In this document: one piece after another, positions 8,608 to 17,835 of the stretch
Position numbering within the stretch: the first letter of the stretch is position 1
Layout of the letters: each line of letters opens with the position of its first letter
Origin: Duganella fentianensis
GTDB lineage: Bacteria; Pseudomonadota; Gammaproteobacteria; Burkholderiales; Burkholderiaceae_D
Assembly: GCF_009857835.1 (NCBI RefSeq)
Contig: NZ_WWCL01000004.1
Span: 701,830-765,829 of the forward strand
Length of the DNA: 64,000 nucleotides
Direction of reading: 5' to 3'
Program-made: the position numbers and the translations under genes
The notes under the pieces: generated by a model
Seen by the model: the letters and a program-made list of their open reading frames with translations, nothing else
What the model was told of the DNA's origin: nothing
Database searches by the model: none

Positions 8608-10635
8608 TTGAGTCAACTAGTCTGGAAAATAAACCGCCTGCGCGCCATGGGGGCGGGCGAGATTGCCCACCGGGTCGGCGATGCCATCCGTATGCGCCTG
8701 CAGGCGCGCGGCGTCGGTCTGGCCCGGCCTGCGCCGGCGCGCCAGACCTACGGCCAGCCGTGGGTGCCGCAGCTCCCCCGTCCGGCGCAGCCGCAAGCCT
8801 ATGTGGCGGCGGCCGAGCAGATCCTGGCGGGCCGCTTCGATGTGTTCTCGCTGCGCGCTGCGGAGCTGGGCTGGCCGCCGCGCTGGAACCGCGATCCGCG
8901 CACGGGCATCGAAGCGCCGCTGGTCAACGGTAAAATGCTTAACTACCGCGACGAGCAACTGGTAGGTGACATCAAATACCTGTGGGAGCCCAATCGCCAT
9001 CTGGAACTAGTGACGCTGGCGCAGGCCTGGCACTTGACGGGCGAAGCGCGCTATGCCGAGGGTGTGCGCACGCTGCTCGATTCCTGGTTGCAGCAATGCC
9101 CGTATCCACAGGGGCCCAACTGGACCAGTTCGCTGGAACTGGCAATCCGCCTGATGAACTGGTCGATGGCCTGGCATCTGCTCGGCGGCGCGGCCTCGCC
9201 CCTGTTTTACGGCAGTGAGGGCGCGGCCTTCCGCGAGCGCTGGCTGGAGAGCGTGTACCGTCATTGCCATTTCATTGCAGGTTATTTTTCGCGCCATTCT
9301 TCCGCCAACAACCATCTGTTCGGCGAACTGGCGGGCTTGCATATCGCCGCGCTAACTTGGCCTTGCTGGAATGATAGTGCCGCCTGGCTGGCGCAAACCA
9401 GTGCGGAACTGGAAACCCAGGCCCTGCTACAGAACGGCAAGGATGGGGTAAATCGCGAGCAGGCCGTGTATTACCAGCATGAAGTGGCCGATATGATGCT
9501 GCTCTGCTATCTGGTAGGCCGCGCCAATGGCTTGCGCCGCTCGGCAGCATATATGGAGCGTCTGGAACAGTTGCTGGAGTTTCTCGCCGCGCTGATGGAT
9601 GTGGGCGGCCAGTTGCCGGCCATAGGCGATGCCGATGATGCCTTGCTGGTGCGCTGGAACCAGCAGCCCCACTGGAATGTGTACCGCTCGCTGCTGGCAA
9701 CCGGCGCCGTGCTGTTCGGCCGTCCCGACTTCAAGGCCAAGGCCGGCCCGTTCGATGACAAGAGTCTGTGGCTGCTGGGTGAAGACGGGGCCCGGCGCTA
9801 TGCCCGCATGGCCTCGGTGCGCCAGCCGCCATGCCAGGCATATCGCGAGGGCGGCTACTATATATTGGGGTGTGATTTCGATCAGCCGAGCGAAGTACGG
9901 CTGGTGGCCGACGCCGGGCCACTCGGCTATCTGGCGATCGCGGCGCACGGCCACGCCGACGCGCTGGCGCTGACCCTGTCCGTGGCGGGGCAGCCCATGC
10001 TGATCGATCCCGGCACTTATGCCTACCACACGCAGAAAAAATGGCGTGATTATTTCCGCGGCACCCAGGCGCACAATACCTTGCAGGTAGATGGACTGGA
10101 CCAATCCGAATCGGGCGGGAATTTCCTCTGGCTGCGCAAAGCGACGGCACGCTGCGAAGCCTGGCATAGCGACGCCCGGTGCGATAGTCTGACAGCCAGC
10201 CATGATGGTTATCTGCGTCTGGCCGATCCGCTGCTGCACCGGCGCCGGATCGAGTTCCTGAAAGACAGCCTTAGCATAGTTATTGAAGATATAATCGAGT
10301 GCGAAGCTAGTCATGAGATCGCATTGAGCTGGCATTTCGATCCTGCCTGCCGTGTAGTGTTGGAAAACGGGGTGGTCAGGGTAAGCACGGGGCCGGCGAC
10401 ACTGACTTTAAGCATGGAAAATGGCGCGGCCGTGCCGCGTCTGGTATGCGGTGCAGAGCAGCCTCCGCTGGGGTGGAGCGCGCCGTGTTTTGACACCAAA
10501 GTGGCAACGCATACCGTGGTGTGGAGTGAAAAAATACAGGGCAATACCAGCCGCCGGACACGCATAGAGTTGGTGCTGAATCAATCAAAGCAGCAGACTC
10601 AAACATTTATCGAAGGGGAACGTCTTGAAAATTAG
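8608..10635 (+). CDS. Heparinase II/III family protein (putative uronate polysaccharide lyase)
   Basis: A 675-residue protein with the alpha/alpha toroid domain of alginate-lyase/heparinase type in its first half (for example LELAIRLMNWSMAWHLL and RHSSANNHLFGELAGL) and the heparinase II/III beta-sandwich in the second (AAHGHADALALTLSVAG, DPGTYAYH). The family cleaves uronic-acid-containing glycans by beta-elimination. Neither an obvious signal peptide nor a membrane helix is seen, although the substrate would be expected outside the cytoplasm. The TTG at 8608 is favoured because family members begin with WKINRLRAMG; the ribosome site is weak and ATG 8647 is the alternative. It overlaps the next gene by 11 bases. 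Confidence 0.83.
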   Translation: MSQLVWKINRLRAMGAGEIAHRVGDAIRMRLQARGVGLARPAPARQTYGQPWVPQLPRPAQPQAYVAAAEQILAGRFDVFSLRAAELGWPPRWNRDPRTGIEAPLVNGKMLNYRDEQLVGDIKYLWEPNRHLELVTLAQAWHLTGEARYAEGVRTLLDSWLQQCPYPQGPNWTSSLELAIRLMNWSMAWHLLGGAASPLFYGSEGAAFRERWLESVYRHCHFIAGYFSRHSSANNHLFGELAGLHIAALTWPCWNDSAAWLAQTSAELETQALLQNGKDGVNREQAVYYQHEVADMMLLCYLVGRANGLRRSAAYMERLEQLLEFLAALMDVGGQLPAIGDADDALLVRWNQQPHWNVYRSLLATGAVLFGRPDFKAKAGPFDDKSLWLLGEDGARRYARMASVRQPPCQAYREGGYYILGCDFDQPSEVRLVADAGPLGYLAIAAHGHADALALTLSVAGQPMLIDPGTYAYHTQKKWRDYFRGTQAHNTLQVDGLDQSESGGNFLWLRKATARCEAWHSDARCDSLTASHDGYLRLADPLLHRRRIEFLKDSLSIVIEDIIECEASHEIALSWHFDPACRVVLENGVVRVSTGPATLTLSMENGAAVPRLVCGAEQPPLGWSAPCFDTKVATHTVVWSEKIQGNTSRRTRIELVLNQSKQQTQTFIEGERLEN

Positions 10636-11935
10636 TATATTTGGTCTGGGTTACGTCGGTGCCGTTTCTGCAGGTTGTTTGGCCACGGATGGCCATCAGG
10701 TGGTCGGGGTGGATCCCAATCTGACCAAGGTCGAACTGATCAATCAGGGCGTCACGCCGATTATTGAAAAAGACATAGGCGAAATGATCGCCAGCACCGT
10801 CAAGTCCGGCCATCTGCGGGCCACGGTCGATGTGCGTGATGCCGTGCTCAATACGGATATTTCGCTGATCTGCGTCGGTACCCCGTCCCAGTTGAACGGC
10901 AACCTCGATCTGAGCCACGTGCGTAAAGTGTGTGAACAGATCGGCGCGGCCATCAAGGAAAAATCCAGTTTCCACGTGGTGGTGGCGCGTAGCACCATGC
11001 TGCCCGGTTCGATGACCAGCGTGGTGATTCCGACGCTGGAAGCGGCTTCCGGCAAAAAGGCCGGGGTGGACTTCGGTGTTTGCAACAATCCTGAATTCCT
11101 GCGTGAAGGTACGGCCGTCTATGACTATTACCATCCGCCCAAGACCGTCATCGGCGAGAGCGATGTGAAGGCTGGCGCCATGCTGGTGGAACTGTATGCC
11201 AAGATGGACGCACCGCTGGTGCGCACCGACGTGGAAACGGCCGAAATGGTCAAATACACGGACAATACCTGGCACGCCGTCAAGGTCGCATTTGCCAACG
11301 AAATCGGCAATATCTGCAAAGCCGTGGGGATAGACGGCCACAAAGTGATGGAGATCTTCTGCCAGGATACCAAGCTCAATCTGTCGTCCTACTACATGAA
11401 ACCGGGCTTTGCTTTCGGCGGCTCCTGCCTGCCCAAGGACGTGCGCGCCCTGACCTATAAGGCGCGTAGCCTGGACCTGGAACTGCCGCTGCTCAATTCC
11501 ATCCTGCCGTCGAACGAGAAGCAGGTGGCCAAAGGCTTGAAGATGATTATGGACAAAGGTGCGCGCAAGGTCGGCATCCTGGGCTTCTCCTTCAAGGCCG
11601 GCACCGACGATCTGCGCGAATCGCCGCTGGTGGACGTGATCGAACACCTGCTGGGCAAAGGCTACGAGCTCAAGCTGTACGACAAGAACGTCAATCTGGC
11701 GGCGCTGACGGGCGCCAATCAGGATTACATCCTCAACCATATTCCGCACATCTCGAAACTGATGGTCGACTCCATGGAGGATGTGCTGGCCTTCGCCGAC
11801 ACCATTGTGATCGGTAACGGCGCGGCCGAATTCAAGACTGTGCCGGCCAAGCTGAAACCGGCGCAGCATCTGGTCGACCTGGTCCGTATTTCGCAAGAAC
11901 AGAGCGGGGGACAGTACGATGGCATCTGCTGGTAA
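10625..11935 (+). CDS. algD: GDP-mannose 6-dehydrogenase (AlgD-like)
   Basis: A 436-residue nucleotide-sugar dehydrogenase, exactly the length of Pseudomonas AlgD. It begins with the Rossmann motif IFGLGYVGAVSAGCLA and has the catalytic cysteine at residue 268 in GGSCLPKD, the same position as AlgD Cys268. The central and C-terminal domains are complete (FSFKAGTDDLRESPLVDVIE). The predicted reaction is four-electron oxidation of GDP-mannose to GDP-mannuronate. The start is TTG with AAGGGGAA just upstream, inside the end of the heparinase-like gene. manC/algA further down the operon supplies GDP-mannose, which favours this substrate over UDP-glucose. No alginate polymerisation genes are present here. 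Confidence 0.87.
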   Translation: MKISIFGLGYVGAVSAGCLATDGHQVVGVDPNLTKVELINQGVTPIIEKDIGEMIASTVKSGHLRATVDVRDAVLNTDISLICVGTPSQLNGNLDLSHVRKVCEQIGAAIKEKSSFHVVVARSTMLPGSMTSVVIPTLEAASGKKAGVDFGVCNNPEFLREGTAVYDYYHPPKTVIGESDVKAGAMLVELYAKMDAPLVRTDVETAEMVKYTDNTWHAVKVAFANEIGNICKAVGIDGHKVMEIFCQDTKLNLSSYYMKPGFAFGGSCLPKDVRALTYKARSLDLELPLLNSILPSNEKQVAKGLKMIMDKGARKVGILGFSFKAGTDDLRESPLVDVIEHLLGKGYELKLYDKNVNLAALTGANQDYILNHIPHISKLMVDSMEDVLAFADTIVIGNGAAEFKTVPAKLKPAQHLVDLVRISQEQSGGQYDGICW

Positions 11936-13166
11936 GCGTCGCGTTCTGATCCTGGTAGAAAATCTGCCGTCGCCCTTTGACCGGCGCGTATGGCAAGAAG
12001 CTACCACCCTGCATGCCAACGGTTATCAGGTTTCCATCATCTGCCCGACGGGAAAAGGCTATGAAAGCCGCTACGAGGAAATCGACGGCATTCATATCTA
12101 CCGCTACCAGCTGCCGTTGGAAGCGGAAGGCGCCAAAGGCTATGCGATCGAATATAGCGCGGCCTTGTTCCATACTTTCCGGCTGGCCTGGAAGGTGCAT
12201 TTTGCGCGCGGCTTCGATGTGATCCACGCCTGCAATCCACCGGATCTGCTGTTCCTGATCGGCGGCTTCTTCAAGCTGCTGATGGGAAAAAAATTCCTGT
12301 TCGATCACCACGATATCAATCCGGAATTGTACGAGGCCAAGTTCGGCCGGCGCGATTTCTTCTACAAGCTGATGGTGCTGTTCGAGCGCTGGTCGTTCAA
12401 GACGGCTGACGTATCGATCGCTACCAACGAGTCCTACAAGAAGATAGCGGTCGAGCGTGGTGGCATGGATCCGGAAAAGTGCTATGTGGTGCGCAGCGGT
12501 CCTAAACTGGATCGTCTGCGCGTGCTGCCGCCCGTTCCTGCCCTGAAACAGGGGCGCCAGTATCTGGTGGGCTATGTCGGCGTGATGGGGGCGCAGGAAG
12601 GCATCGATCTTCTGCTGCAGGCAGCGCGCCACATCATCGTCGACATGGGACGCCGTGATGTGCACTTCGGGCTGGTGGGCGGCGGTACCTCGCTCAATGA
12701 CATGAAAGCCATGGCGGCCGATCTGGGCATCGCCGACTATGTGACCTTCACGGGACGGGTGCCGGACCAGCAGTTGCTGGAAATGCTGAACACGGCCGAT
12801 GTCTGCGTCAATCCCGATGTAGCCAACGAGATGAACGACAAGTCGACCATGAATAAAATCATGGAATACATGGCCTTGTCCAAACCCATCGTGCAGTTCG
12901 ACCTGACCGAAGGCAAGGTGTCGGCACAGGAAGCGTCGCTGTATGCCCTGCGTAACGATGCGCTGGACATGGCACGCAAGATCGTCGAGCTGCTCGATGA
13001 CCCGCAGCGGCGTGAGCGCATGGGCGCGTTCGGTCGCAACCGCGTGATCAATGAACTCGAATGGGAATATGAAGCGCCCAAGCTGCTGGCTGCCTACGAG
13101 CGCCTGTATTCCGACCGTGCGCCGCTTCCTAGCGCTTTGTCCTCTGTCGCGAAAGAAAGCAAATGA
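11919..13166 (+). CDS. GT4-family glycosyltransferase
   Basis: A 415-residue GT-B transferase. It opens with RRVLILVENLPSPFDRRVWQ, the signature of a GT4 subgroup common in exopolysaccharide clusters, and has FDVIHACNPPDLLF and FDHHDINPELYEAKFG in the N-terminal domain. The donor half has LVGYVGVMGAQEGIDLLL and the conserved NPDVANEMNDKSTMNKIMEY segment with the acidic pair. Translation starts at an ATG after GGGGGA within the end of the algD-like gene (17-base overlap), and the stop overlaps galE (ATGA). The coupling indicates a common operon; donor is not known. Confidence 0.87.
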   Translation: MASAGKRRVLILVENLPSPFDRRVWQEATTLHANGYQVSIICPTGKGYESRYEEIDGIHIYRYQLPLEAEGAKGYAIEYSAALFHTFRLAWKVHFARGFDVIHACNPPDLLFLIGGFFKLLMGKKFLFDHHDINPELYEAKFGRRDFFYKLMVLFERWSFKTADVSIATNESYKKIAVERGGMDPEKCYVVRSGPKLDRLRVLPPVPALKQGRQYLVGYVGVMGAQEGIDLLLQAARHIIVDMGRRDVHFGLVGGGTSLNDMKAMAADLGIADYVTFTGRVPDQQLLEMLNTADVCVNPDVANEMNDKSTMNKIMEYMALSKPIVQFDLTEGKVSAQEASLYALRNDALDMARKIVELLDDPQRRERMGAFGRNRVINELEWEYEAPKLLAAYERLYSDRAPLPSALSSVAKESK

Positions 13167-14161
13167 AAATTCTAGTCACAGGTGGCATGGGATACATAGG
13201 TTCCCATACAGTCGTTGAATTGCTCGCTGCAGGACACGAGGTGGTGGTGGTGGACAATCTGTCGAACGCCAAGGTATCGGTGGGCGAGCGTATCGCCCGT
13301 ATCGCGGGCCGTCCCTGCAGCTTTGCCGAAGTCGACATCCGCGATCGTGACGGCATGGAAGCGGTGTTTGCCGAGCATGCCATCGAAGCGGTCATCCACT
13401 TTGCCGGCCTGAAGGCGGTGGGCGAGTCCGTGGAGCAGCCTTTGCGTTATTACGATAATAATGTGACCGGCAGCTTGGTCCTGTTTGAAACCATGGCCAA
13501 GTTTGGTGTCAAGACACTGGTATTCAGTTCCTCGGCCACTGTCTATGGCGATCCGGCTTCGGTACCCATCCTCGAGAGTTTTCCGCTGTCCGCCACCAAT
13601 CCATACGGCCGCAGCAAGCTCATGATTGAAGACATGCTGCGCGACTTGTACAAGGCAGATCCTAGCTGGAGAATTGCCCTGCTGCGCTACTTCAATCCCG
13701 TGGGAGCCCACGAAAGCGGTTTGATAGGTGAAGATCCCAACGGTATTCCTAACAATTTGCTGCCGTATATCGCCCAGGTGGCGGAGGGGCGTCGCGAGCG
13801 CCTGTCTGTGTATGGCAATGATTATCCTACGCCTGACGGTACCGGTTTGCGCGACTATATCCACGTGGTCGATCTGGCGCAAGGGCATTTGGCGACGCTG
13901 GACAAACTGGCCGGTGGCGCCGGTATTTATACCTATAATCTGGGCACGGGCTGCGGCAACAGCGTGCTTGAAATGATACGCGCCTTCGAGAAGGCCTGTG
14001 GGCGTGCGGTGCCGTTCCAGATCGTTGCGCGGCGCGCCGGCGATATTGCCGCTTGCTACGCAGACCCCAGTCTGGCGGAGCGCGAGTTGGGCTGGAAGGC
14101 AAGCCGGAATATCGATCAAATGTGCGCGGATTCGTGGCGCTGGCAGAGTACGCCAACCTAA
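13163..14161 (+). CDS. galE: UDP-glucose 4-epimerase
   Basis: A 332-residue extended short-chain dehydrogenase very close to GalE. It shows the NAD motif TGGMGYIG (residues 6-13), the IHFAGLKAVGESV segment typical of the family, SSSATVYG with the catalytic Ser, and Y148-x3-K152 in NPYGRSK. The substrate-site string LLRYFNPVGAHESG and GTGLRDYIHVVDLA are also GalE signatures. It interconverts UDP-glucose and UDP-galactose in the cytoplasm, supplying galactose for the polymer. The start codon overlaps the previous stop (ATGA at 13163-13166). The length is slightly below the usual 338, losing only C-terminal residues. Confidence 0.93.
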   Translation: MKILVTGGMGYIGSHTVVELLAAGHEVVVVDNLSNAKVSVGERIARIAGRPCSFAEVDIRDRDGMEAVFAEHAIEAVIHFAGLKAVGESVEQPLRYYDNNVTGSLVLFETMAKFGVKTLVFSSSATVYGDPASVPILESFPLSATNPYGRSKLMIEDMLRDLYKADPSWRIALLRYFNPVGAHESGLIGEDPNGIPNNLLPYIAQVAEGRRERLSVYGNDYPTPDGTGLRDYIHVVDLAQGHLATLDKLAGGAGIYTYNLGTGCGNSVLEMIRAFEKACGRAVPFQIVARRAGDIAACYADPSLAERELGWKASRNIDQMCADSWRWQSTPT

Positions 14162-14176
14162 ACTAGGATACGCTCT

Positions 14177-15337
14177 ATGAAAGCAATGATATTGGCGGCG
14201 GGTAAGGGGACTCGGGTCCGGCCTTTGACGTATGACTTGCCCAAACCTATGATTCCGATCTTGGGCAAGCCAGTGATGGCTTATCTGATCGAGCATCTGC
14301 ACAAATATGGCGTGACCGAGATCATGGTCAATGTCAGTTATTTGCATGAGAAAATCGAAGAGTATTTTGGCGAAGGGCACCAGTTCAATGTGCAGATCGG
14401 ATACTCGTTCGAGGGTTACACCACCGACAGCGGTGAAGTAGTGCCGCAGCCACTGGGCTCGGCGGGTGGAATGAAAAAAATCCAGGAGTTTGGCGGCTTT
14501 TTCGATGACACTACCATTGTGCTGTGTGGCGATGCGCTAATTGATCTCGACATCAAATCGGCATTATTCGAGCACCGCCGCAAGGGCGCCTTGGCGTCGG
14601 TTATCACCAAAGAAGTGCCGTGGGAAAAGGTCTCCAGCTATGGCGTCGTGGTGACGGACGCCGATGGGCGTATTACCGAGTTCCAGGAAAAACCTAGCCA
14701 GAAGGATGCCAAGTCGAACTTCGTTAGTACCGGCATCTATATCTTCGAACCCGAGGTAATCGACCTGATTCCATCCGGCCAGACCTTCGATATTGGTTCC
14801 GAATTATTCCCCTTGCTGGCCGAGAAGGGTTTGCCATTTTACGCCCAGACCCGCAACTATAACTGGATCGATATCGGCAGCGTCAGTGATTACTGGGAAA
14901 CCTGTCAAAGCGTGCTGATGGGCGAAGTCGCCAATCTGCACATGCCGGGCATCCAGATTAATGACGGTCTGTGGGTGGGCCTGAATACTTCCATCGACTG
15001 GGACGGTACGCGCATCGACGGTCCCGTGTACATCGGCTCAGGCACGCGCATAGAGGCGGGTGTCCACATCGTCGGCCCGAGCTGGATCGGTCATGGGAGT
15101 CATATTTGTGCCGGTGCAGAAGTGGTACGCAGTGTACTGTTTGAATACACCAGGGTGTTACCGAATGTTGCATTGCATGAAATGATAGTATTTAAGGACT
15201 ATAGTGTCGACCGTGCCGGCGTGATGAAGCATGTGTCAGACACGGATCCCGATTCCTGGGCCAATGCACGTGACCGGCGTAGCAGACGGCGAACTCAGAA
15301 AGACGCCGAACTTACCAAGAAGAGAATTAGCGCATGA
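14177..15337 (+). CDS. NDP-sugar pyrophosphorylase (mannose-1-phosphate guanylyltransferase-like)
   Basis: A 386-residue nucleotidyltransferase. The N-terminal domain begins MKAMILAAGKGTRVRPLTYD, with the PKPMIPILGKP substrate loop and a metal-binding VLCGDALIDLD. From about residue 255 a left-handed beta-helix follows (VYIGSGTRIEAGVHIVGPSWIG, then HICAGAEVVRSVLFEY). Such two-domain proteins make GDP-mannose, NDP-glucose or NDP-heptose-like donors. It is partly redundant with the ManC-type enzyme just downstream, so a different sugar is possible. The ribosome site AGGA precedes the ATG, and the stop overlaps manC (ATGA). The basic tail (DRRSRRRTQKDAELTKKR) is an unusual extension. Confidence 0.83.
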   Translation: MKAMILAAGKGTRVRPLTYDLPKPMIPILGKPVMAYLIEHLHKYGVTEIMVNVSYLHEKIEEYFGEGHQFNVQIGYSFEGYTTDSGEVVPQPLGSAGGMKKIQEFGGFFDDTTIVLCGDALIDLDIKSALFEHRRKGALASVITKEVPWEKVSSYGVVVTDADGRITEFQEKPSQKDAKSNFVSTGIYIFEPEVIDLIPSGQTFDIGSELFPLLAEKGLPFYAQTRNYNWIDIGSVSDYWETCQSVLMGEVANLHMPGIQINDGLWVGLNTSIDWDGTRIDGPVYIGSGTRIEAGVHIVGPSWIGHGSHICAGAEVVRSVLFEYTRVLPNVALHEMIVFKDYSVDRAGVMKHVSDTDPDSWANARDRRSRRRTQKDAELTKKRISA

Positions 15338-16749
15338 AAATTTATCCAGTGATCCTGTCCGGTGGTTCCGGTACTCGTTTATGGCCGTTATCGCGAGCAG
15401 TATTGCCTAAGCAGTTGCTGCCGCTGGTATCGGAACGCACGATGTTACAGGACACCGTATTACGTCTGCACGAACAGCCGCAAATGCAAGCGCCGCTGGT
15501 GGTTTGTGGCAATGAACACCGCTTCCTTGTCGCCGAGCAGATGCGTGAGATCGGTGTCGCGCCGCTTGGTATATTGCTTGAACCAGTAGGACGCAATACG
15601 GCGCCCGCCGTTGCCTGTGCCGCCCATTATTTGAAAGCCATTGATCCGGAAGCGGTGATGCTGGTCTTGCCGGCCGATCACGTGATCGAAGATGTCACCG
15701 CGTTTTATGCGGCAATTCGTCAGGCGGCCGTACCGGTAGAGCAGGGGGCCCTGGCCACGTTTGGGATAGTCCCGACAGGACCGGAAACGGGATATGGCTA
15801 TATCCGCAGTGGTGAGGCGCTGGCAGCCGCAAGCTGCTACCGGGTTGACCGCTTTGTCGAAAAACCAGATCGCACCACGGCACAGAGTTTTGTCGATGCG
15901 GGGAATTATTACTGGAATAGCGGCATGTTCCTGTTCCGCGCCGAGAGCTATTTGAGCGAACTGCAGACCTTTGCGCCTGCCATTGTCACAGCTACCGCGA
16001 CTGCTGTGGGCAATGATTATCGTGACCTGGATTTCTGCCGTCTTGATGAAGCTTCATTCATGGCTTGCCCGTCCGACTCTATCGACTACGCTGTCATGGA
16101 GCATACCAAACATGCCATCGTTGTACCTGCCGATATAGGCTGGAGCGACGTGGGCTCGTGGTCCTCGCTGTGGGAAGTGCAGCAGAAGGATGGACAGGGT
16201 AATGTCACGCGCGGCGATGTCTATCTTGATGATGTGAGTGGCTCGCTGGTGCGGGCGGAGAGCCGCATTGTGGCCATGATAGGTATCCGTGATCTGGTGG
16301 TGGTTGAAACTAATGACGCGGTGCTGGTGGCTCATAAGGACCAAGTACAGCGCGTCAAGAATATTGTTGATCATCTGAAAACAAAACAGCGTACCGAGCA
16401 TTTACATCACACCAAGGTCTACCGTCCTTGGGGCTGTTATGAAGGCATCGATATCGGCGATCGTTTCCAGGTTAAACGGATTACCGTCAATCCAGGTGGC
16501 AAACTTTCCTTGCAGATGCACCATCATCGGGCTGAGCACTGGATCGTGGTCAGTGGCACGGCCAGCGTAACCTGCGGTGATAAGGTTACCTTGTTGACTG
16601 AAAACGAATCGACCTATATCCCTATAGGCATGACTCACCGCCTAGAAAATCCCGGTAAATTGCCACTGCATCTGATCGAGGTGCAATCTGGAAGCTATCT
16701 GGGCGAAGATGACATCGTCCGGCTGGAAGATGTGTATCAGCGTACCTAA
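15334..16749 (+). CDS. manC: Mannose-1-phosphate guanylyltransferase / mannose-6-phosphate isomerase
   Basis: A 471-residue bifunctional type II enzyme (ManC, CpsB, AlgA). The guanylyltransferase domain has the pyrophosphorylase signature GGSGTRLWPLSR near the N-terminus and EKPDRTTAQSF with YYWNSGMFLFRAE further on. The C-terminal cupin domain has LSLQMHHHRAEHWIVVSGTA, the metal site of the isomerase. It converts fructose-6-phosphate-derived mannose-6-phosphate and mannose-1-phosphate towards GDP-mannose, feeding the algD-like dehydrogenase. It is the last gene of the cluster; a rho-independent terminator begins about 25 bases after its stop. Confidence 0.93.
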   Translation: MKIYPVILSGGSGTRLWPLSRAVLPKQLLPLVSERTMLQDTVLRLHEQPQMQAPLVVCGNEHRFLVAEQMREIGVAPLGILLEPVGRNTAPAVACAAHYLKAIDPEAVMLVLPADHVIEDVTAFYAAIRQAAVPVEQGALATFGIVPTGPETGYGYIRSGEALAAASCYRVDRFVEKPDRTTAQSFVDAGNYYWNSGMFLFRAESYLSELQTFAPAIVTATATAVGNDYRDLDFCRLDEASFMACPSDSIDYAVMEHTKHAIVVPADIGWSDVGSWSSLWEVQQKDGQGNVTRGDVYLDDVSGSLVRAESRIVAMIGIRDLVVVETNDAVLVAHKDQVQRVKNIVDHLKTKQRTEHLHHTKVYRPWGCYEGIDIGDRFQVKRITVNPGGKLSLQMHHHRAEHWIVVSGTASVTCGDKVTLLTENESTYIPIGMTHRLENPGKLPLHLIEVQSGSYLGEDDIVRLEDVYQRT

Positions 16750-16773
16750 GGCTGAGCAACAGACGCTATAATC

Positions 16774-16804
16774 AAAAACGGAAGCTTTGGCTTCCGTTTT
16801 TTTT
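16774..16804 (+). terminator. Rho-independent terminator of the polysaccharide operon
   Basis: The stem CGGAAGC (16779-16785) pairs with GCTTCCG (16790-16796) around a TTTG loop and is extended by A5/T5. A run of eight T follows, ending at 16804. It sits between manC and the TIGR03790-type gene, so the latter may have its own promoter or rely on read-through. Confidence 0.85.
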
Positions 16805-16818
16805 GAGGGTTCTATCAA

Positions 16819-17835
16819 GTGCGACGTTTAGCCATATTCTTTGCGATAGTGTTATTTCCGTTTGCCCAGGTTCATGCGCAGTTTGTGCCACCGAAAGGGA
16901 TTAGCGCCGCCCAGCTGGCACTGGTTATAAATGACGAGGAAGCTAATAGTGTCGAGTTGGGAGAATATTATCGCAAGGCGCACGGCATACCTGCTGCGAA
17001 TATTGTGCATGTCCAGATCGCCAATCGTCCGCGCAAATTGGCTGCGGAAGAGTTCGAGGCGCTCAAGACTAAGATAGATGCCAAGCTGGGTGCGGATGTT
17101 CAAGCGGTGCTCATGCTCTGGACTGCACCGTACGCGGTCGAATGCAACTCGATTACAGCGGCATACACGCTGGGACTGGATAGCGCCCTGTGCGCCAAAT
17201 CCTGCGCACCTAGTAAACCTAGCGCTTACTACAATGCTGCCAGTACTCGCCCGTACAGCGAGCTGAAAATGCGATTATCTATGTTGCTTCCTACCGAGAA
17301 TGTCGGCGCTAGCAAAGCGTTGATTGATCGCGTGGTCGCCAGTGCAAATCCGCCCCCAGCGGCGAGCGCCTATTTTCTGCAGACCAGTGATGTAGCCAGG
17401 AGTAGCCGCGCGCGTTTCTTTCCCCGCTCTATGACAGTACCTCAGCACAATTTGACCGTGAAGACTCTGCAAGCCGATAGTATCGAGCAGGTCAGCGACA
17501 TAATGATCTATCAGACTGGTCTGAGTAGCGTTGCGAAATTGAATACGCTAAAGTTTCTACCCGGTGCATTGGCTGATCATCTGACCTCTTTCGGTGGCGA
17601 TTTGCTAGGCGAGGGGCAAATGAGTAGCTTACGCTGGCTAGAGGCAGGCGCTACGGCCAGCTACGGTACGGTGAGCGAACCCTGCAATCATTGGCAAAAA
17701 TTCCCGAATTCCACCGTATTGTTGAGCCAGTATCTGCGTGGTGCCAGTGCCATCGAGGCTTACTGGAAAAGTGTGGCTTGGCCTGCTCAAGGTTTGTTTA
17801 TTGGCGATCCGCTCGCCGCGCCTTATCGCCGGTAA
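16819..17835 (+). CDS. TIGR03790-type secreted protein (exosortase-associated family)
   Basis: A 338-residue protein with a signal peptide (MRRLAIFFAIVLFPFAQVHA, cleavage likely after about residue 21). The mature part fits my recollection of the TIGR03790 family: early SAAQLALVINDEEANSVELGEYYRKAHGIP-type region, a central VLMLWTAPYAVEC and the end WPAQGLFIGDPLAAPY. That uncharacterised family is known mainly from genomes that also encode exosortase. The start is GTG with GAGG about ten bases upstream. It lies directly after the polysaccharide operon and before a PEP-CTERM gene, which fits that association. Molecular function is unknown; family membership is from memory of the pattern, not a search. 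Confidence 0.75.
   Translation: MRRLAIFFAIVLFPFAQVHAQFVPPKGISAAQLALVINDEEANSVELGEYYRKAHGIPAANIVHVQIANRPRKLAAEEFEALKTKIDAKLGADVQAVLMLWTAPYAVECNSITAAYTLGLDSALCAKSCAPSKPSAYYNAASTRPYSELKMRLSMLLPTENVGASKALIDRVVASANPPPAASAYFLQTSDVARSSRARFFPRSMTVPQHNLTVKTLQADSIEQVSDIMIYQTGLSSVAKLNTLKFLPGALADHLTSFGGDLLGEGQMSSLRWLEAGATASYGTVSEPCNHWQKFPNSTVLLSQYLRGASAIEAYWKSVAWPAQGLFIGDPLAAPYRR

Noticed and set aside
10625..16749. Reading the algD-manC genes as an alginate operon
   Set aside because: No alg8, alg44, algG, algX or related genes occur, and several GT4 transferases and galE point to a heteropolysaccharide.
16767..16772. TATAAT just before the polysaccharide terminator
   Set aside because: No -35 element at the right distance and the terminator would stop transcription at once.
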